Positions 1 through 11,800 of a DNA stretch of 64,000 bases are shown in pieces. The DNA comes from Zoroaster sp. YZ-2022. Its lineage: Eukaryota > Echinodermata > Asteroidea > Forcipulatida > Zoroasteridae. The notes under the pieces are model-generated. The model saw only the letters and a list, made by a program, of their open reading frames with translations, made no database searches and was not told where the DNA came from. Position 1 is the first letter of the stretch, and the number at the start of each line of letters is the position of its first letter. The DNA is taken from NCBI GenBank assembly GCA_029582265.1, contig CM055817.1, positions 59,893,152 through 59,957,151 of the forward strand, given 5' to 3'. The position numbers and the translations under genes were made by a program.

Positions 1-2810
1 TTTTTCCGGATTGGAACCCAATTAAATAAATTTTTAAAAAAACGTCCGCCAAATTTGGAATTTTAGGATGCATTTTATCATGATTATGTTTTTTAAAGCC
101 CGTGCCGAAACTTTCTTTTCCCCAAAAACCCCCGTTCCCATGTTTGGGATTTTAGGATTTTTGAAATTTAAAAGATGAAACCAAAAAAGTGAGTTCGAAA
201 AAAAAGTCTTTTTAAATTTTTTTATTTTTGGTTTGTGCCCTTTCCCTTGTTTTACACTTTTTCACCCTCTTATTTAAAAGGCAATATCTCTTGCCCCAGT
301 TTTACATTAAAAAACCAATGAATGTAAGTATCTATCTGAGGTTTGTGACGGTCATAAAGCTCCCCTCAAGGAATGAGAGAAGGAATGCAAAGTCTATGTT
401 TCCCTCTGGGGGCCCCTATTCATTATTCCCCCAGAAGCTAAACCCTTTTGCCCCGAGGGCGGGGTGTACCTTTTCATTATAGAACATGGTGGAAAAAAGG
501 ATTTAATGGTGGGGAACAAACAAATATAAAACCAGTTTAAGTACCGTTTCGAAAATTAAATATTTGGTAATTTTGGTTTATTATTACCTCCCTGAGGGGC
601 GACCCCAGGTGTCCCCCGACCATATATTTTCATGTAGGGGTATATGGAAATTAGGTTTCAAAAGGGTTAGCCAGTCCAGCCCCCTCTGCAGACATACTCC
701 CGGGTATCGACTCTAAAGTTTAGGCCAAGTGTTTGGGATATTGAAATCCCGGTTACGGGGAAGATAGCAGGGGGATCGGGGAATGTGTAAAAAGCTGGGA
801 ACGAGGTTGTGATAAGCCTCGGGCAACTTGGGTTAAGAAGTACGTGATTATGAAAAAAAATCTAAACTGCTGAGACTTATTAAAGATTTAATAGTTTTAA
901 AGATTTATTAAGTTGCCCTATGGGTGCCCTGCTTTCCCAAAATTAAAAATGTTATGCCTTACAAAGTCTCAACAGGTGAAATAAATTCTTTAGGTGTTTG
1001 AAGGGTTTCTTTATCATCACTAAAGATGAGCTTTTTTGTTTTCTTCCAGCTGAAGTGCATGAAAACAAGCTGAGGGGTGGTCTAATATGAGCTGGCACCT
1101 TAAACATGCTCAGAATTAGTGTTATGATACGTCTTTTGAGACAGGGTGCCTGACAAAGATGGCAGCAGCGTAGTTATGATATAGTTTTCTTTCCTATTAT
1201 ATAGATCGGCGGTGCCCTAATGAATGTGTAGTTGCGACTACGATGATAACAGCGATCTAAATGTGATTTGTGAACAAGGGTTTGGGAACGAGACAACTGT
1301 ATCAAACATCGTGAATCTGAACTGTAAGATAGAACTTAATATTTATAATTAAAAAATTGACGTCTTTTGAACATTTTGGTGTAATAAAGATAAAGTTATT
1401 AAACCCTTACGTCATGTTTGCTTAAGCCAATTCAGTTTTTAGTTCACACACTCGTCTAAAAAGCCCAAAAATGACGATGAATCATTTATTGTTATTGAGC
1501 TCGAAAAGTCACATATTTTTTCGTATAAGAAAACTAACATTTCAGAGGAGGTCTAGCTTTAAACATTTAAAGGGTGGTAGCCAGCGACATCTTAAGCTTA
1601 AACAGCAATGCTGTTTTTATTAAGTTACTTTCAAAATTTATTCAAATTTGTTAGCAAGATAAATGTAATTTTCCTCAGCCTGTAGCATGTGTTTGAATCT
1701 TAATGGCATTAGACACAATATTGCTTTTTTATAGATACTAATTTTCCAAATAAATATTTACATTGTCATCCATTAAAGTCTCAATGGTTGAAATATTGAA
1801 TTGATTTCAATATTAAATTCAAGCGTATGAGTCTCCATCATAATGATATTGATAAATAAATGCTTAGTACACTTTCAGGATCCGGGAGCAAATATCAGTG
1901 TCCGCAATACTGGTCTATTCAAGAAATTTCCCCTGTTACTTAATGCACTGGTTAGTTTGCATGCATTTCTAACGGGAATTGTTGAATTAAGCCTTTACAC
2001 TATGTCAGAGGTGATATTATGTTGGTGAGTTAATTATGTCATTTTACAAATGGTTTTAAACCTGAGTGAATTTCATGAGGATATGATAACATCAAAGCAG
2101 GCACTGTCCCCCATTGATCCTTTAAGATCTGCCAATTTGTTTTCACTTTACAAGAATCAAAATATGCTGCATGGCGGCCCTGATAACCTTTATAAAAGCA
2201 ATGTATACATTATTACATAAAGCGGGCAATGTCCCCCTCTAGATCTGACAATGCTTTTCATTTACAACAAGTTTAAATATACTGCATGGTGGCACTTTCT
2301 AATAATTTATAATTAAAGCGATGTATGTGTAACCCTGGGTAAATTGACGACACTTAAATGAAAAATAATAAAAAAGTAGAAAATGAAAAGCACTAACTAC
2401 TCATGAAAGCCTGATAAAAACGGCAATGGGAAACTCGCTTGAACAAAAATTACACTGTGGGGATGTATTTTTTTTTTTACAAAGGATCGAATAGGGGAGG
2501 AGTCATGAGATAATTTTTAAAAAGAATGGAGACGATAGAGGCTGGTGTTTAGTTTCAACAAGAAAAATTAAATAAAAATGTTTATTTTATTCAACAAAAT
2601 GGAAATAAGTGCTTTTAAATAAATTTAGTAAATAAAAACTCTGTACTGACTTAATGACAAGATTAAAAAAAATTAAAAAAAAATATGACCAAGTTATGAG
2701 CCAAAAACCCAAAAGCCTTAAAACCAATTTATGAAACCCAACAAAATTAGCTATAAACCAACCCAAAAACCAAGTAAATAAATATTTAAAATATATATAT
2801 ATAACTAAAA
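1..2810. other. Non-coding stretch, no gene supported
   Basis: I see no conserved protein, splice-flanked exon or RNA gene here. The first ~650 bases have runs of A, T, G and C like the 8.6-16 kb block and may also be poorly corrected consensus. The rest is ordinary AT-rich sequence. The short open frames show no family similarity I recognise. Confidence 0.5.
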
Positions 2811-2814
2811 CCAA

Positions 2815-2985
2815 AAACTAAAAACTTAAACCTTAACTTAAACCTTAAATTTAAAACCTTAAACTTAAAACAACAAACCTAATAAAAACCTTAAAAACAA
2901 AACCTTAAACTTAAAAAAAACCTTAAACTTAAACCTAAACCTTAAACTTAAGCAAACTAAAACCTTAAAATACAACACAGTATCA
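2815..2985. repeat. Degenerate CCTTAAACTTAAA simple repeat
   Basis: Irregular tandem iterations of CCTTAAA and CTTAAA run through this AT-rich segment. The units vary in length, so it is a decayed simple repeat. The flanking sequence to about 4.09 kb is AT-rich and shows nothing I can assign. Confidence 0.6.
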
Positions 2986-4099
2986 GAAAAGAGTCACAAA
3001 TCTACTACACTCAAGCTTAAGCAACCTATAAATGCAAAAAAAGAAATGATTAAGAATACATACTAAGAAAATATGCAAAAATATAACCAAGTTGTATACA
3101 TCATGTTCAAGAATTATACCAGAGGTGACTTAATTAGAAAATAACATGAAACTCCTTAAATCTGAATAACAAAGGAAATGGCAGAGTGAGCAGAGGATTA
3201 AGTCATAAGCTAAAACTTCCAGAAACTGCAAAACCCTTCAGAATAAGTAAGTATGCAAATCCTTAAATAAACATCTAGAGGACAATGAGTTTAAATTGGC
3301 ATGGCATAGTCAAAGAACTCAGTCTCAAAGAAATGGCAGAAATACACATATGAACTGGAATAAAAAATGGAATATGAAAAGCTATAATAAAATAATCCTA
3401 GAAAAAATAAGACATGGCTACATATAAAGGAAACAAACTTAACAAGCAAGTAAAAAACAGTGATGGAAACTAACACATAAAGCTTAAAGGAAAAGTTTGG
3501 TCAGGCAGCTTTAAAGAAGTGTCTCCAAACTAAAGCAAGAAAATAGCATAAATGAAATAACAAAAATACTCATGAATGTCTCATAAAAACTAACAGCAGA
3601 CAACAACATGCTTTAGTTCAAAAAGAGTTCTGGCAAGAATCACTAGATTTGTAACAAGCTTAAAAAGTTAAATAATTCTTGAAAATCGGAACAAACACTT
3701 TGGAAATTAAACTTTCCTTGAAACCTACCAAAAGAGCAAACAAATAGTTTCCACACTATGAAGTTTGATACAAATTTACAATAAAAGGGAAAAGAAATAT
3801 TTATACAATTAAAACAAAGTAATATAAAAGAAACTCACCAAGTCCACTGCAGGTCTAGTCTTCCAGGGCAGACTTGGGACACCAATTGTGTTTGGGGAAC
3901 CATTGACTGCCAACCACTTTACTGACCATGAGGCTCCAGGCTGAGCATACCCACAGTGCATGGCCAAGGTCCTTTGTTACCATGACATTAACAGGGTACA
4001 CACTTTGATTCGGTTAGAATGGTAAGAAGGGGGTGCTACACCTATAATAATACACGTTATACAATAAAAAGACTAAGTAAAATTCACCACTACTACATA

Positions 4100-5330
4100 T
4101 ACATTGTTATCACTCCATGTACCATTTAGTGTTATTTTCATTCTTTGATAACAAGTTTCACATAAGGATTCAGATCGCATGTGCATACTTTTTCCTGCTT
4201 GTTTAACATAGGTCTTTGGCTGGTAATGAAAATCAATCAACTACGTCCTGGGACCTTCATTCGGTCTTAGCAACCTATGCTGTTTTTGTAAGTAAAACAA
4301 GTACCACAAAAGGACCCGGATTACATTTATAATATAACGTTATGGTCATGATTACAATAAGAGCCAGTTATAAATTTTACACTCAAAATTATGCACCCAA
4401 AGAATACTATTTTGTTGCATTTCAAAATGTAAAAATGAACACAATCTCGAAGAATTAAATGTTGGGTTTTCAATCAATCGGTTCTTCTCAAAACCAACAA
4501 ACATTATTACAACTACATAGAGATATTACGTGATGCTACTGCAAACCTTCCTCTTACTGATCTTACACCATATACAAAGCTTCCTCTTACTGATCTTACA
4601 CCATATACAAACCTTCCTCTTACTGATCTTACACCATATACAAACCTTCCTCTTACTGATCTTACACCATATACAAAGCTTCAAATCCTACTTATCATCA
4701 TATACTTTGATTTTTGTATTAAAGGGACATCTCCTGGAACCAAATAACGGATCTTGAAGCGAACTCTTTCTCCGAACTCAATAATTTGGAATACTTGTGA
4801 GTAAACCTCTTATGGATTTACTTTTAGGAAAGAGGTTGTCTTATTAATGACTATAATTATTACTGTTAAAATACGAACGTCATTTAAATCCTGATGACGT
4901 CTACGGTTTATGCATAATAATACCAGATTTGAATTTCTTTAGTAGTCAATGTTATACAAATCAGGTTACAAATGATTAAAAATAATGTGAACAATCTTAA
5001 ATATACTGCATGGCGGCAGTTAATAACCGCTTTATAAAGCGATGTATACATTGTTATCACTCCAGGTACCGTGTATTTTTATTTTGATAATAATACATAA
5101 AGTTTCAGATATCTACGCATCTATTTTGTTTACTTTTCCTGCTTGTTTAACATGGGTCGTTATTTTGGTAATGAAATCAATCAACTACGTCCTGGGGACC
5201 TTCGTCGGTCTTAGCAAACTAACATTTTTGTAAGTAAAACAAATACAAAAGGACCCGGATTACATTATAATATAACGTTATGGTCATGATTACAATAAGA
5301 GCCAGTTATAAATTTTACACTCAAATTAAT
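4100..5330. repeat. Duplicated ~450-bp segment (copies at 4.10 and 5.04 kb)
   Basis: A block at about 4100-4540 (TTGTTATCACTCCA, then CTACGTCCTGGGACC, GGACCCGGATTACAT and an ACAAACATTATTACAA stretch) recurs at 5050-5325 and continues at 5688-5890. The second copy is split by a SINE. Each copy leads into the same 33-bp minisatellite, so block and array were duplicated together. A further shared piece, ATTTGAATTTCTTTAGTAGTCAA, lies at 4928-4955 and 7078-7101. Confidence 0.75.
4536..4685. repeat. 33-bp minisatellite, short array
   Basis: About four and a half head-to-tail copies of a unit that reads CTTCCTCTTACTGATC then TTACACCATATACAAA. The open frame across it is only a result of the 33-bp period being divisible by three. 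It is the same unit as the larger array at 5.9-7.0 kb. Confidence 0.9.
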
Positions 5331-5339
5331 AATTATTTA

Positions 5340-5692
5340 TATATATTTTATATTTATATTTCTGGTAATGAAACCAAGGAAGCCTCAGAAAAGCGCACTT
5401 AAGCACTGTAAGCTCGAAAGCCTGAGGAAACCTGTAAACAAGGGTGCTTGCAATGTGAACCAGAAACACCGGGGTAAACCCCTACTCTTCCACGAAAGTG
5501 TTCTGGGTTCTTTTACGTGCATTAGCAATCATTACACGAGACCTCGGCAACGTCCCATCCGAAGGACGAAACAATTATGATTAAGTATCTTTGCTCAGGA
5601 CACAAGTGTCACGACCGGGGCTCGAACCCCGCCTGCTGCTGGCAACACCAGAACTTGAGTTCGGTGCGCTAGACCACTCATACGACATTATG
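5340..5692 (-). mobile_element. tRNA-Leu-headed SINE with Meta-like core
   Basis: On the minus strand the element starts near 5690 with a tRNA-Leu-like head: A-box region GAGTGGTCTAGCGC, anticodon loop ACTCAAGTT (CAA) and B-box GGGGTTCGAGCCCC. It continues with a central block containing CCTTCGGATGGGACGTT and ends in an AT-rich tail near 5340. The head lacks a few acceptor-side bases needed for a functional tRNA. Tail and core match the plan of metazoan tRNA-derived SINEs, and the central block resembles the Meta-SINE core as I remember it. It interrupts the second copy of the duplicated segment, so it is a later insertion. Confidence 0.65.
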
Positions 5693-5889
5693 CGCCCAAA
5701 AGAATGCCTATTTTATTACATTTCAAAACGCAAAAGTAAACACCATCTTAATGTGCCAATATTCATCTCGAAAATTAAAAATAGATCTTTAAGACGATCA
5801 GGTATTATACGGATCGAAAGTGTTGAGTTTCAAACTATCGGTTCTCAAAACCAACAAACATTATTACAATTTAATAGAGATGTTACGTG

Positions 5890-7035
5890 ATGCTGCAAAC
5901 CCTTTCCTCTTACTGATATTACATATACAAACCTTTCTCTTTACTGATCACTTACACCATATACAAACTTCCTCTTACTGGTGTTTACCATATATACAAA
6001 AACTTCCTCTCGCTTTGATCTTACACCATAATTATACAAACCTTCCTTTTACTGATCTTACACCTGTATACAAACCTTTCCCTCTTACTGATGTTACACC
6101 ATATAACAAACCTTCCTCTTGCGATCTTACACCATATACAAACCTTCCTCTTGCTGATCTTACACCATATACAAACCTTCCTCTTGCTGATGTTACACCA
6201 TATACACACCTTCCTCTTTTGATCTTACCATATACAAACCCTTTCCTCTTACTGATCTTACACCATATACAAACCCTTTCCCTCTTGCTGGTGATACACC
6301 ACATACAAACCTTCCTCTTTTGATCTTACACTATATACAAACCTTTCCTCTTTACTGATGTTACACCATACAAACCTTCCTCGCTGATCTTACACCACCA
6401 TATAAACCTTCCTCTTACCAGTGATTTACACCATATACAAACCTTCCTCTTACTGATCTTACACAATATACAAACCTTCCTCTTACTATCTACATATAAA
6501 AACCCTTTCCCTTTGCTGATCTTACCCATAAAAAACCCTTTCCCTCTTAAATTTTTTCCCATATAAAACCCTTTCCCTCTACTGATCACACAATACCCCT
6601 TTCCTCTCGCTGATCTTACACCATATACAAACCTTCCTTTTACTGATCCGTCTTACACCATATACAAACCTTCCTCTTACTGATGTTACACCATATACAA
6701 AGCTTCCTCTTACTGATCTTACACAATATACAAACCTTCCTCTTACTGATCTTACACCAGCTTCCTCTTACTGATCTTACACCATAACACAAAGCTTCCT
6801 CTTACCCCAGTCTTACACCATATACAAAGCTTCCTCTTACTGATCTTACACCATTTACAAACTTTCCTCTTGCTGATCCAATGACCTTCCTCTTATGATC
6901 TTACACCAATGCTGACTTCCTCACTGATCTTACACTATATTATGCATTTATACACTGATCTTACACCATATACAAAGCTTCCTCTTACTGATCTTACACC
7001 ATATGCAAACCTTCCTCTTGCTGATCTTACACCAT
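5890..7035. repeat. 33-bp minisatellite, long degenerate array
   Basis: More than 30 degenerate copies of the 4.54 kb unit, with frequent short insertions and deletions and some compressed units. Most irregularities are single-base changes in T, C or A runs, which could be true decay or consensus error. Long open frames on both strands are periodicity artefacts. Confidence 0.9.
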
Positions 7036-7101
7036 TTAAATCCTGATGACGTCTACGGTTTATTCATAATAATACCAGATTTGAATTTCTTTAGTAGTCA
7101 A

Positions 7102-7936
7102 TGTCACACTAGTTCTAAAATACTTTGTGACAATACGTATATGGGGAAAAAAAAATAAGACCAATGAAAATTTTTAATTTGGAACAAAAATTTTAAACTT
7201 TAATTTTAAAAAATTATAAAATTTTAAATAAACACCAATTACCCAACAGGGAAATTGGTCTCAGGGCCATCATCAGGTCGACCGCAGCTTCGTCACCGGG
7301 ATAAACGGTCACGGTATAATTTTTGCGATGTTGGTTCCAGGCTGTTGCTGAGTAGAATCTGGTCAGTGGAGTGGGCTTATAGTTCTCTTGGCCTCTGCTG
7401 TGGGCTTGATTTGTGGGTTAGCCGGCCCTTAAAACCTACAGTGGCTGCACCCACTCGCCTGGTGGTTACTATAGATCGACCTAACCTGTCTCTTCTCAAC
7501 TTCTCCACTCCCTGACTGGTCACGTCTTTACTCGATCATCATCATATGAGTTCTCCCTCTCTCTCACTATCTAACTTCCCTCAAAATCTCTCTCATGAAC
7601 ACACCTGGATCTCACAAACCACCAAAATTTTGGTTTGCTAAAGTGACTATTACCATAACAAGTGACCCTATATACTATATTAGAATTTGTTATTGACTCG
7701 TGAATTAAAGTTTTAACGAGTGTTACTATATAACGCCATTGGACTGGACAAAGATGGACACGACAAACAAACAGACGTAACAGACTCGTAACACATTCCT
7801 TTGTGTACACTTGAAGATACTTAAGTTGCGATGGATTGGTTAAAAGAAAGTCGATGCGCGATCGATTCGCTAATGTCAGATAACGAAAAGTATGTTACTA
7901 CCTATAGATCTATATACAAATGGAAATACGTTGACA
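7102..7936. mobile_element. Solo LTR, shorter copy of the 35.0 kb element
   Basis: The element begins TGTCACACTAG and ends ACGTTGACA, so it has TG...CA ends. It is flanked by GTCAA and GGCAA, a 5-bp target duplication with one mismatch. The related unfilled sequence at 4928-4985 reads straight through the same point, which confirms both ends. It aligns piecewise with 35000-36399 but lacks several hundred bases. Its left part is homopolymer-distorted. No internal retroelement genes are present. Confidence 0.75.
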
Positions 7937-8004
7937 GGCAATGTGATACAAATCAGGTTGCAAATGATTAAAAATAATTTGAAGGTAACATATATGGATA
8001 ACTA

Positions 8005-8178
8005 GGGAAGCGTAGTACCGCCATATGAATAAAAAAAAATCTCGCTCTTATCGTGTATTACACGATAACTATCGTATACGTACACGATAACTATCATGTA
8101 CATACATGATAGTTATCGTGTACATACACGATAAGAGCGAGATTTAAAATAAAATCATGTGGCGGTACTACGCTTCCG
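8005..8178. mobile_element. Hairpin MITE with TA duplication
   Basis: Termini GGGAAGCGTAGTACCGCC and GGCGGTACTACGCTTCCG are inverted repeats, and nearly the whole element folds on itself (internal arms CTCGCTCTTATCGTGTA and their complement). Both ends are flanked by TA, and the host reads GGATAAC-TA-element-TA-GATAAC. This fits a non-autonomous Tc1/mariner-type element. It has no coding capacity. Confidence 0.8.
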
Positions 8179-8252
8179 TAGATAACAATCATGTGAAGGT
8201 TAATACACATATATATTCATTGCAGCTTATTGTTAATTACCTCCGCCACCGA

Positions 8253-8402
8253 AGTAATCACCCCTGTGTAATGTAATCACCCCTGTGTAATGTAATCACC
8301 CCTGTGTAATGTAATCACCCCTGTGTAATGTAATCACCCCTGTGTAATGTAATCACCCCTGTGTAATGTAATCACCCCTGTGTAATGTAATCACCCCTGT
8401 GT
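8253..8402. repeat. 19-bp minisatellite
   Basis: About eight near-perfect head-to-tail copies of GTAATCACCCCTGTGTAAT, ending in a short GT run. Copy identity is very high, so the array is young or homogenised. Confidence 0.95.
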
Positions 8403-8529
8403 GTGTGTGGGTGTACTTCTGTACAAGATATCTCAAAAGGTTCTCCACGGATTCGGATGAAATTTGTTTTTTACCCCAATCAATTGTTTTTATAACTGAT
8501 TTACGGGTATTTATGGGGTAGAGTTAATA

Positions 8530-8800
8530 AAAGAACAAAGAGTACCCTTTGACCAAGGTGCCGGAACGGTTTTAAAAACCGTCCTTTTCCCATAGTGACC
8601 AACCCCAAAATTTTTTTATAGTGACCAATGGGGGGTTTTTGCCATTTTTTAAAAATAGAGAGATTCCATTTTAATGCAATTAAAACTATAAAAAAATATG
8701 TGGATTAGATAAAAGACAGGTCTCTTCCCTGATTAAAATGGGGAAAATTTAATTTTTAAAAAATTTTTTATTATGGCAAATTGGGGGAAATTTTTTTCCC
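8530..8800. mobile_element. Distorted copy of the 31.36 kb MITE
   Basis: Blocks such as CATAGTGACCAA, ATGTGGATTAGATA and AGGTCTCTTCC occur in the same order as in the clean element at 31356-31616. Between them bases are replaced or extended by runs of A, T and G. It marks the start of the low-quality zone. Confidence 0.6.
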
Positions 8801-11800
8801 CTTTTGCTACCCAAACTCATATATATTTTTGAAAACATGCACATCTACGTACATCGTATGGGGACAGCCCGTTTAATAATGGGCAGTGACCATTGTGCGC
8901 GCCAGTTTAAATAACATTTAAGGGGAGCTAAAAATTTATCCAAATTCAAAAAAAGGAATTTCATTGGTTTATCTGGTTCAGAAACTGCGCTTTGTGGGCG
9001 ATATTGTTACCCTGCATTGCAACGAGCCTGGTTGAATTTTTTGCCCTTTTGTGTACTTTTTTCCAGAAAGAAATAAAATAGTTCTTTTTATAACCTTTGG
9101 GGGGCCATATTATTTTTTAATGTAAGACGTGTATGTGTGTGTGGATAAACGGGAAAGGGGTTTTAAATTAAAAGCAAAAAAAAGGGAAAATTATTTTTTA
9201 AAGTTTTAAAAGGGAAAACTTTAAAGGGGAAAAACCTTTCCCCAAAGGGGAAAAAGCCAATAAACCCCTTTTGACCCCCCAAAAAAAACCAAAAGCCAAA
9301 AAAAATTTTTATTTCAACCCCCCCTTCAAAAAATTTTAAAACCAAATTTTTACTTTTCACAACCCAAAAAAACCAAAAGGCTATTTTTCTGGCCCTTTTA
9401 AACCCCCGGGGTCAAAAAAAAAATCTAGGTTTCGGGAAATTGGGGGAAAAAAAAGGGGGGGGGTTTGGGTTATTTGCACAATGGTCACAAGTTTAATGGG
9501 GTTTTTTGCTTTGGGGGTAAAAGGCTAAAATAATGGCACCCAGGGAAAAAAATTTTTTCCAGTAAGGACCACAAAAACCCAAAAACCCCAAATTTTAGTT
9601 TCAAAAAATGTAAAAAAACCCAAATTTTTTAAAAATAAAAAAAACTTTCAAAGTAATTTTTCATAGATTTCCCCGAATTAGCCAAATTTTATTTTTTTTT
9701 TCAAATTTTTCGAAAAATAACAAAAAAATAATACGTTTTTTTTTTTTTTTAAATTCGCTCCTCTACAGGAAAGGCTTAAAATCTTTTCTAACTTTAGAAT
9801 TTTAAAATATTTTTTCTTTTTTTGTTTTACCCTTTTAAAAAATCCGGGGGGTTTGGATATAATTAAAAAATGAAAAAAATTTTTTTAAAAAAATAATCTT
9901 TTTTTTCATTTTTCGGGGTTTTTGGTTTTAAATGGGAAAATTTTCTTTTGGGGGTTTATAAATAAAAAAAAAAATGAAAACGCTATTTGGACGTTTCTCT
10001 TTTAAACTACGATTGTTTTAAAGAAAGGGATTTTTTTAAAGCCTTTTGGAAATTTTTAGGTTTTCAGGGGGATAAACCCAAATGATGTGTGGGAAATGGG
10101 GGTTTTGGGTTTGGGGAATTAAAAAGGGGGTGAATTTTGGTATTAACAACAGTTTCAAAAAACTTTTTGATGTATTTTTAATTTTAAAAACAAATTGGGA
10201 ATAAAATTTAAATTAAAAAAATGTTCACAAAAAAAATAAGTCATGGAAAATTTGGTAGAAAGTGTTGGGAAAAAAAAAAAAATTTTGAAGGGTTTTTTTA
10301 AAAAGGTCGGCATCGATTGTAAAATTTTTTTTCCCAAAATTTTAAATTTTGGGGCCCTATTTTTAAAACCCGAGTCTATGGGGAAAATTCCCCGGGGTTT
10401 CGTGGGTTTTGAATGCGCCTTCGGTTTTTGTGGTCTGTTCAAAGCAAAGGGTGTTTTGGGCAAATAAAATAAACAAAAAATCCCAATTATTTAAATTCTT
10501 TTGCATATGGGGGTTTTATGCCATTTTGGTAGCAGATCTTTTTGGGGGGTTTAAAAACCAATGGGGGCCCAAGGGGAATTCAAAAAGGGCGTTTTTCCCT
10601 TTTTTAGGCTCTTTTATTTCCTTATAAGGGAAGTTTTTTTTTCTAAAATTTCTAAACAACCAACGAAATCCCCTTTTTTCTACCTGGATTTTTTCAAACC
10701 TTGGGTTTTGGGTTTTGGCCAAAAGTTTTGGGATGGGCAATTTAATATCTCGGTTTTTCGATTTTGAGGCTACCCCAAACAAAAAACCCTTTTAAAAGGG
10801 GTTATTCCAGGGGCCGTTTTGTCCCCAAAAATAAACCCCCCTTTTTTTAATTTTTCTTTCGGGGTCAAGACGCCCTTTTTTCCAAAAAATTTTTTCGCAA
10901 GGCAATAAAAATCCGGGGAAAATGGGGAACAAAAAGGGGTCAAAAAGGATTCATGTAAAATTTTGGGGTGTGGGTTTATTAAGGGGATTTTTAATGGGGG
11001 AAAAAATTAGAAACTTATGCCTTTTTTTTATCCCCCCAAAAAATTCCCCCAATACTTTCAAATTTTAGTTTTGGAACAAAATCAAAAAAAAAAAACCCAA
11101 AAAAAAAAAGGAAAAAGAAAAATTTCAAAAAACACAAAAAAAAGGAAAAAACGGAAAAAAAGGGAAAAATTTAAAAAATTTTTAAAAACATTATTATATT
11201 TTGAAATTTAATTTAAAAAATTTAAATTTGTAAAAGAAGTTTTACACCCCAAATTTAAAAAACTTTTTCCACCCAATTTTAATTTTAAATTTTTAATTAA
11301 CTTTCTAAATTTTTTTTAAAAAAATTTTTTAAATAAAATAAAAGAAAACATTTAAAGAAGGAAAAGGTTTGTTTGTTTAAAGAGTAATTTGTTTTATTTA
11401 ACGGAAAATTGCATTTTTATTAATTTTTTTAATTCTTTAAAAAAATTAAAGAAAGAACAAATTATATTTTAAAAAAAATAATTTTCAAAATTAATACCCG
11501 GTTTTTCCCATAAGGTGCAAGCAGCTTTAAACCTTTTTTTTAAAAGAAAGTTTCTTTTAAAAAACCCCTGGGATAAAAATTTTTTCAGGTTGAAAAAATT
11601 TATCCCAAAATTTTCCAAAAAAAGGGGGTTAATTTGAAAAAGGGGGGGGTGACAATAGATGTAATGGGAAAAAAGTTTTTTAATTTTTTAAAAAAATTCG
11701 TTTAAAAATAAAAAATTAAAATGAAACAAAAACAAAAAAAAACAAAAAAAACAAACCCTTTTTTAAATTTTTCAAAATTTTAATTTAAATTTAAAAGTAA

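Noticed and set aside
2815..2985. Telomere-like heptamer array.
   Set aside because: Units are irregular CCTTAAA/CTTAAA variants, not a fixed TTAGGG-type repeat, and lie inside ordinary DNA.
5590..5692. Functional tRNA-Leu gene.
   Set aside because: Bases are missing at the acceptor side and the sequence continues into a SINE-like body.
6021..6589. Open frames on both strands across the 5.9-7.0 kb array.
   Set aside because: The 33-bp period keeps frames open mechanically; products are repeats of one short peptide with no family signature.
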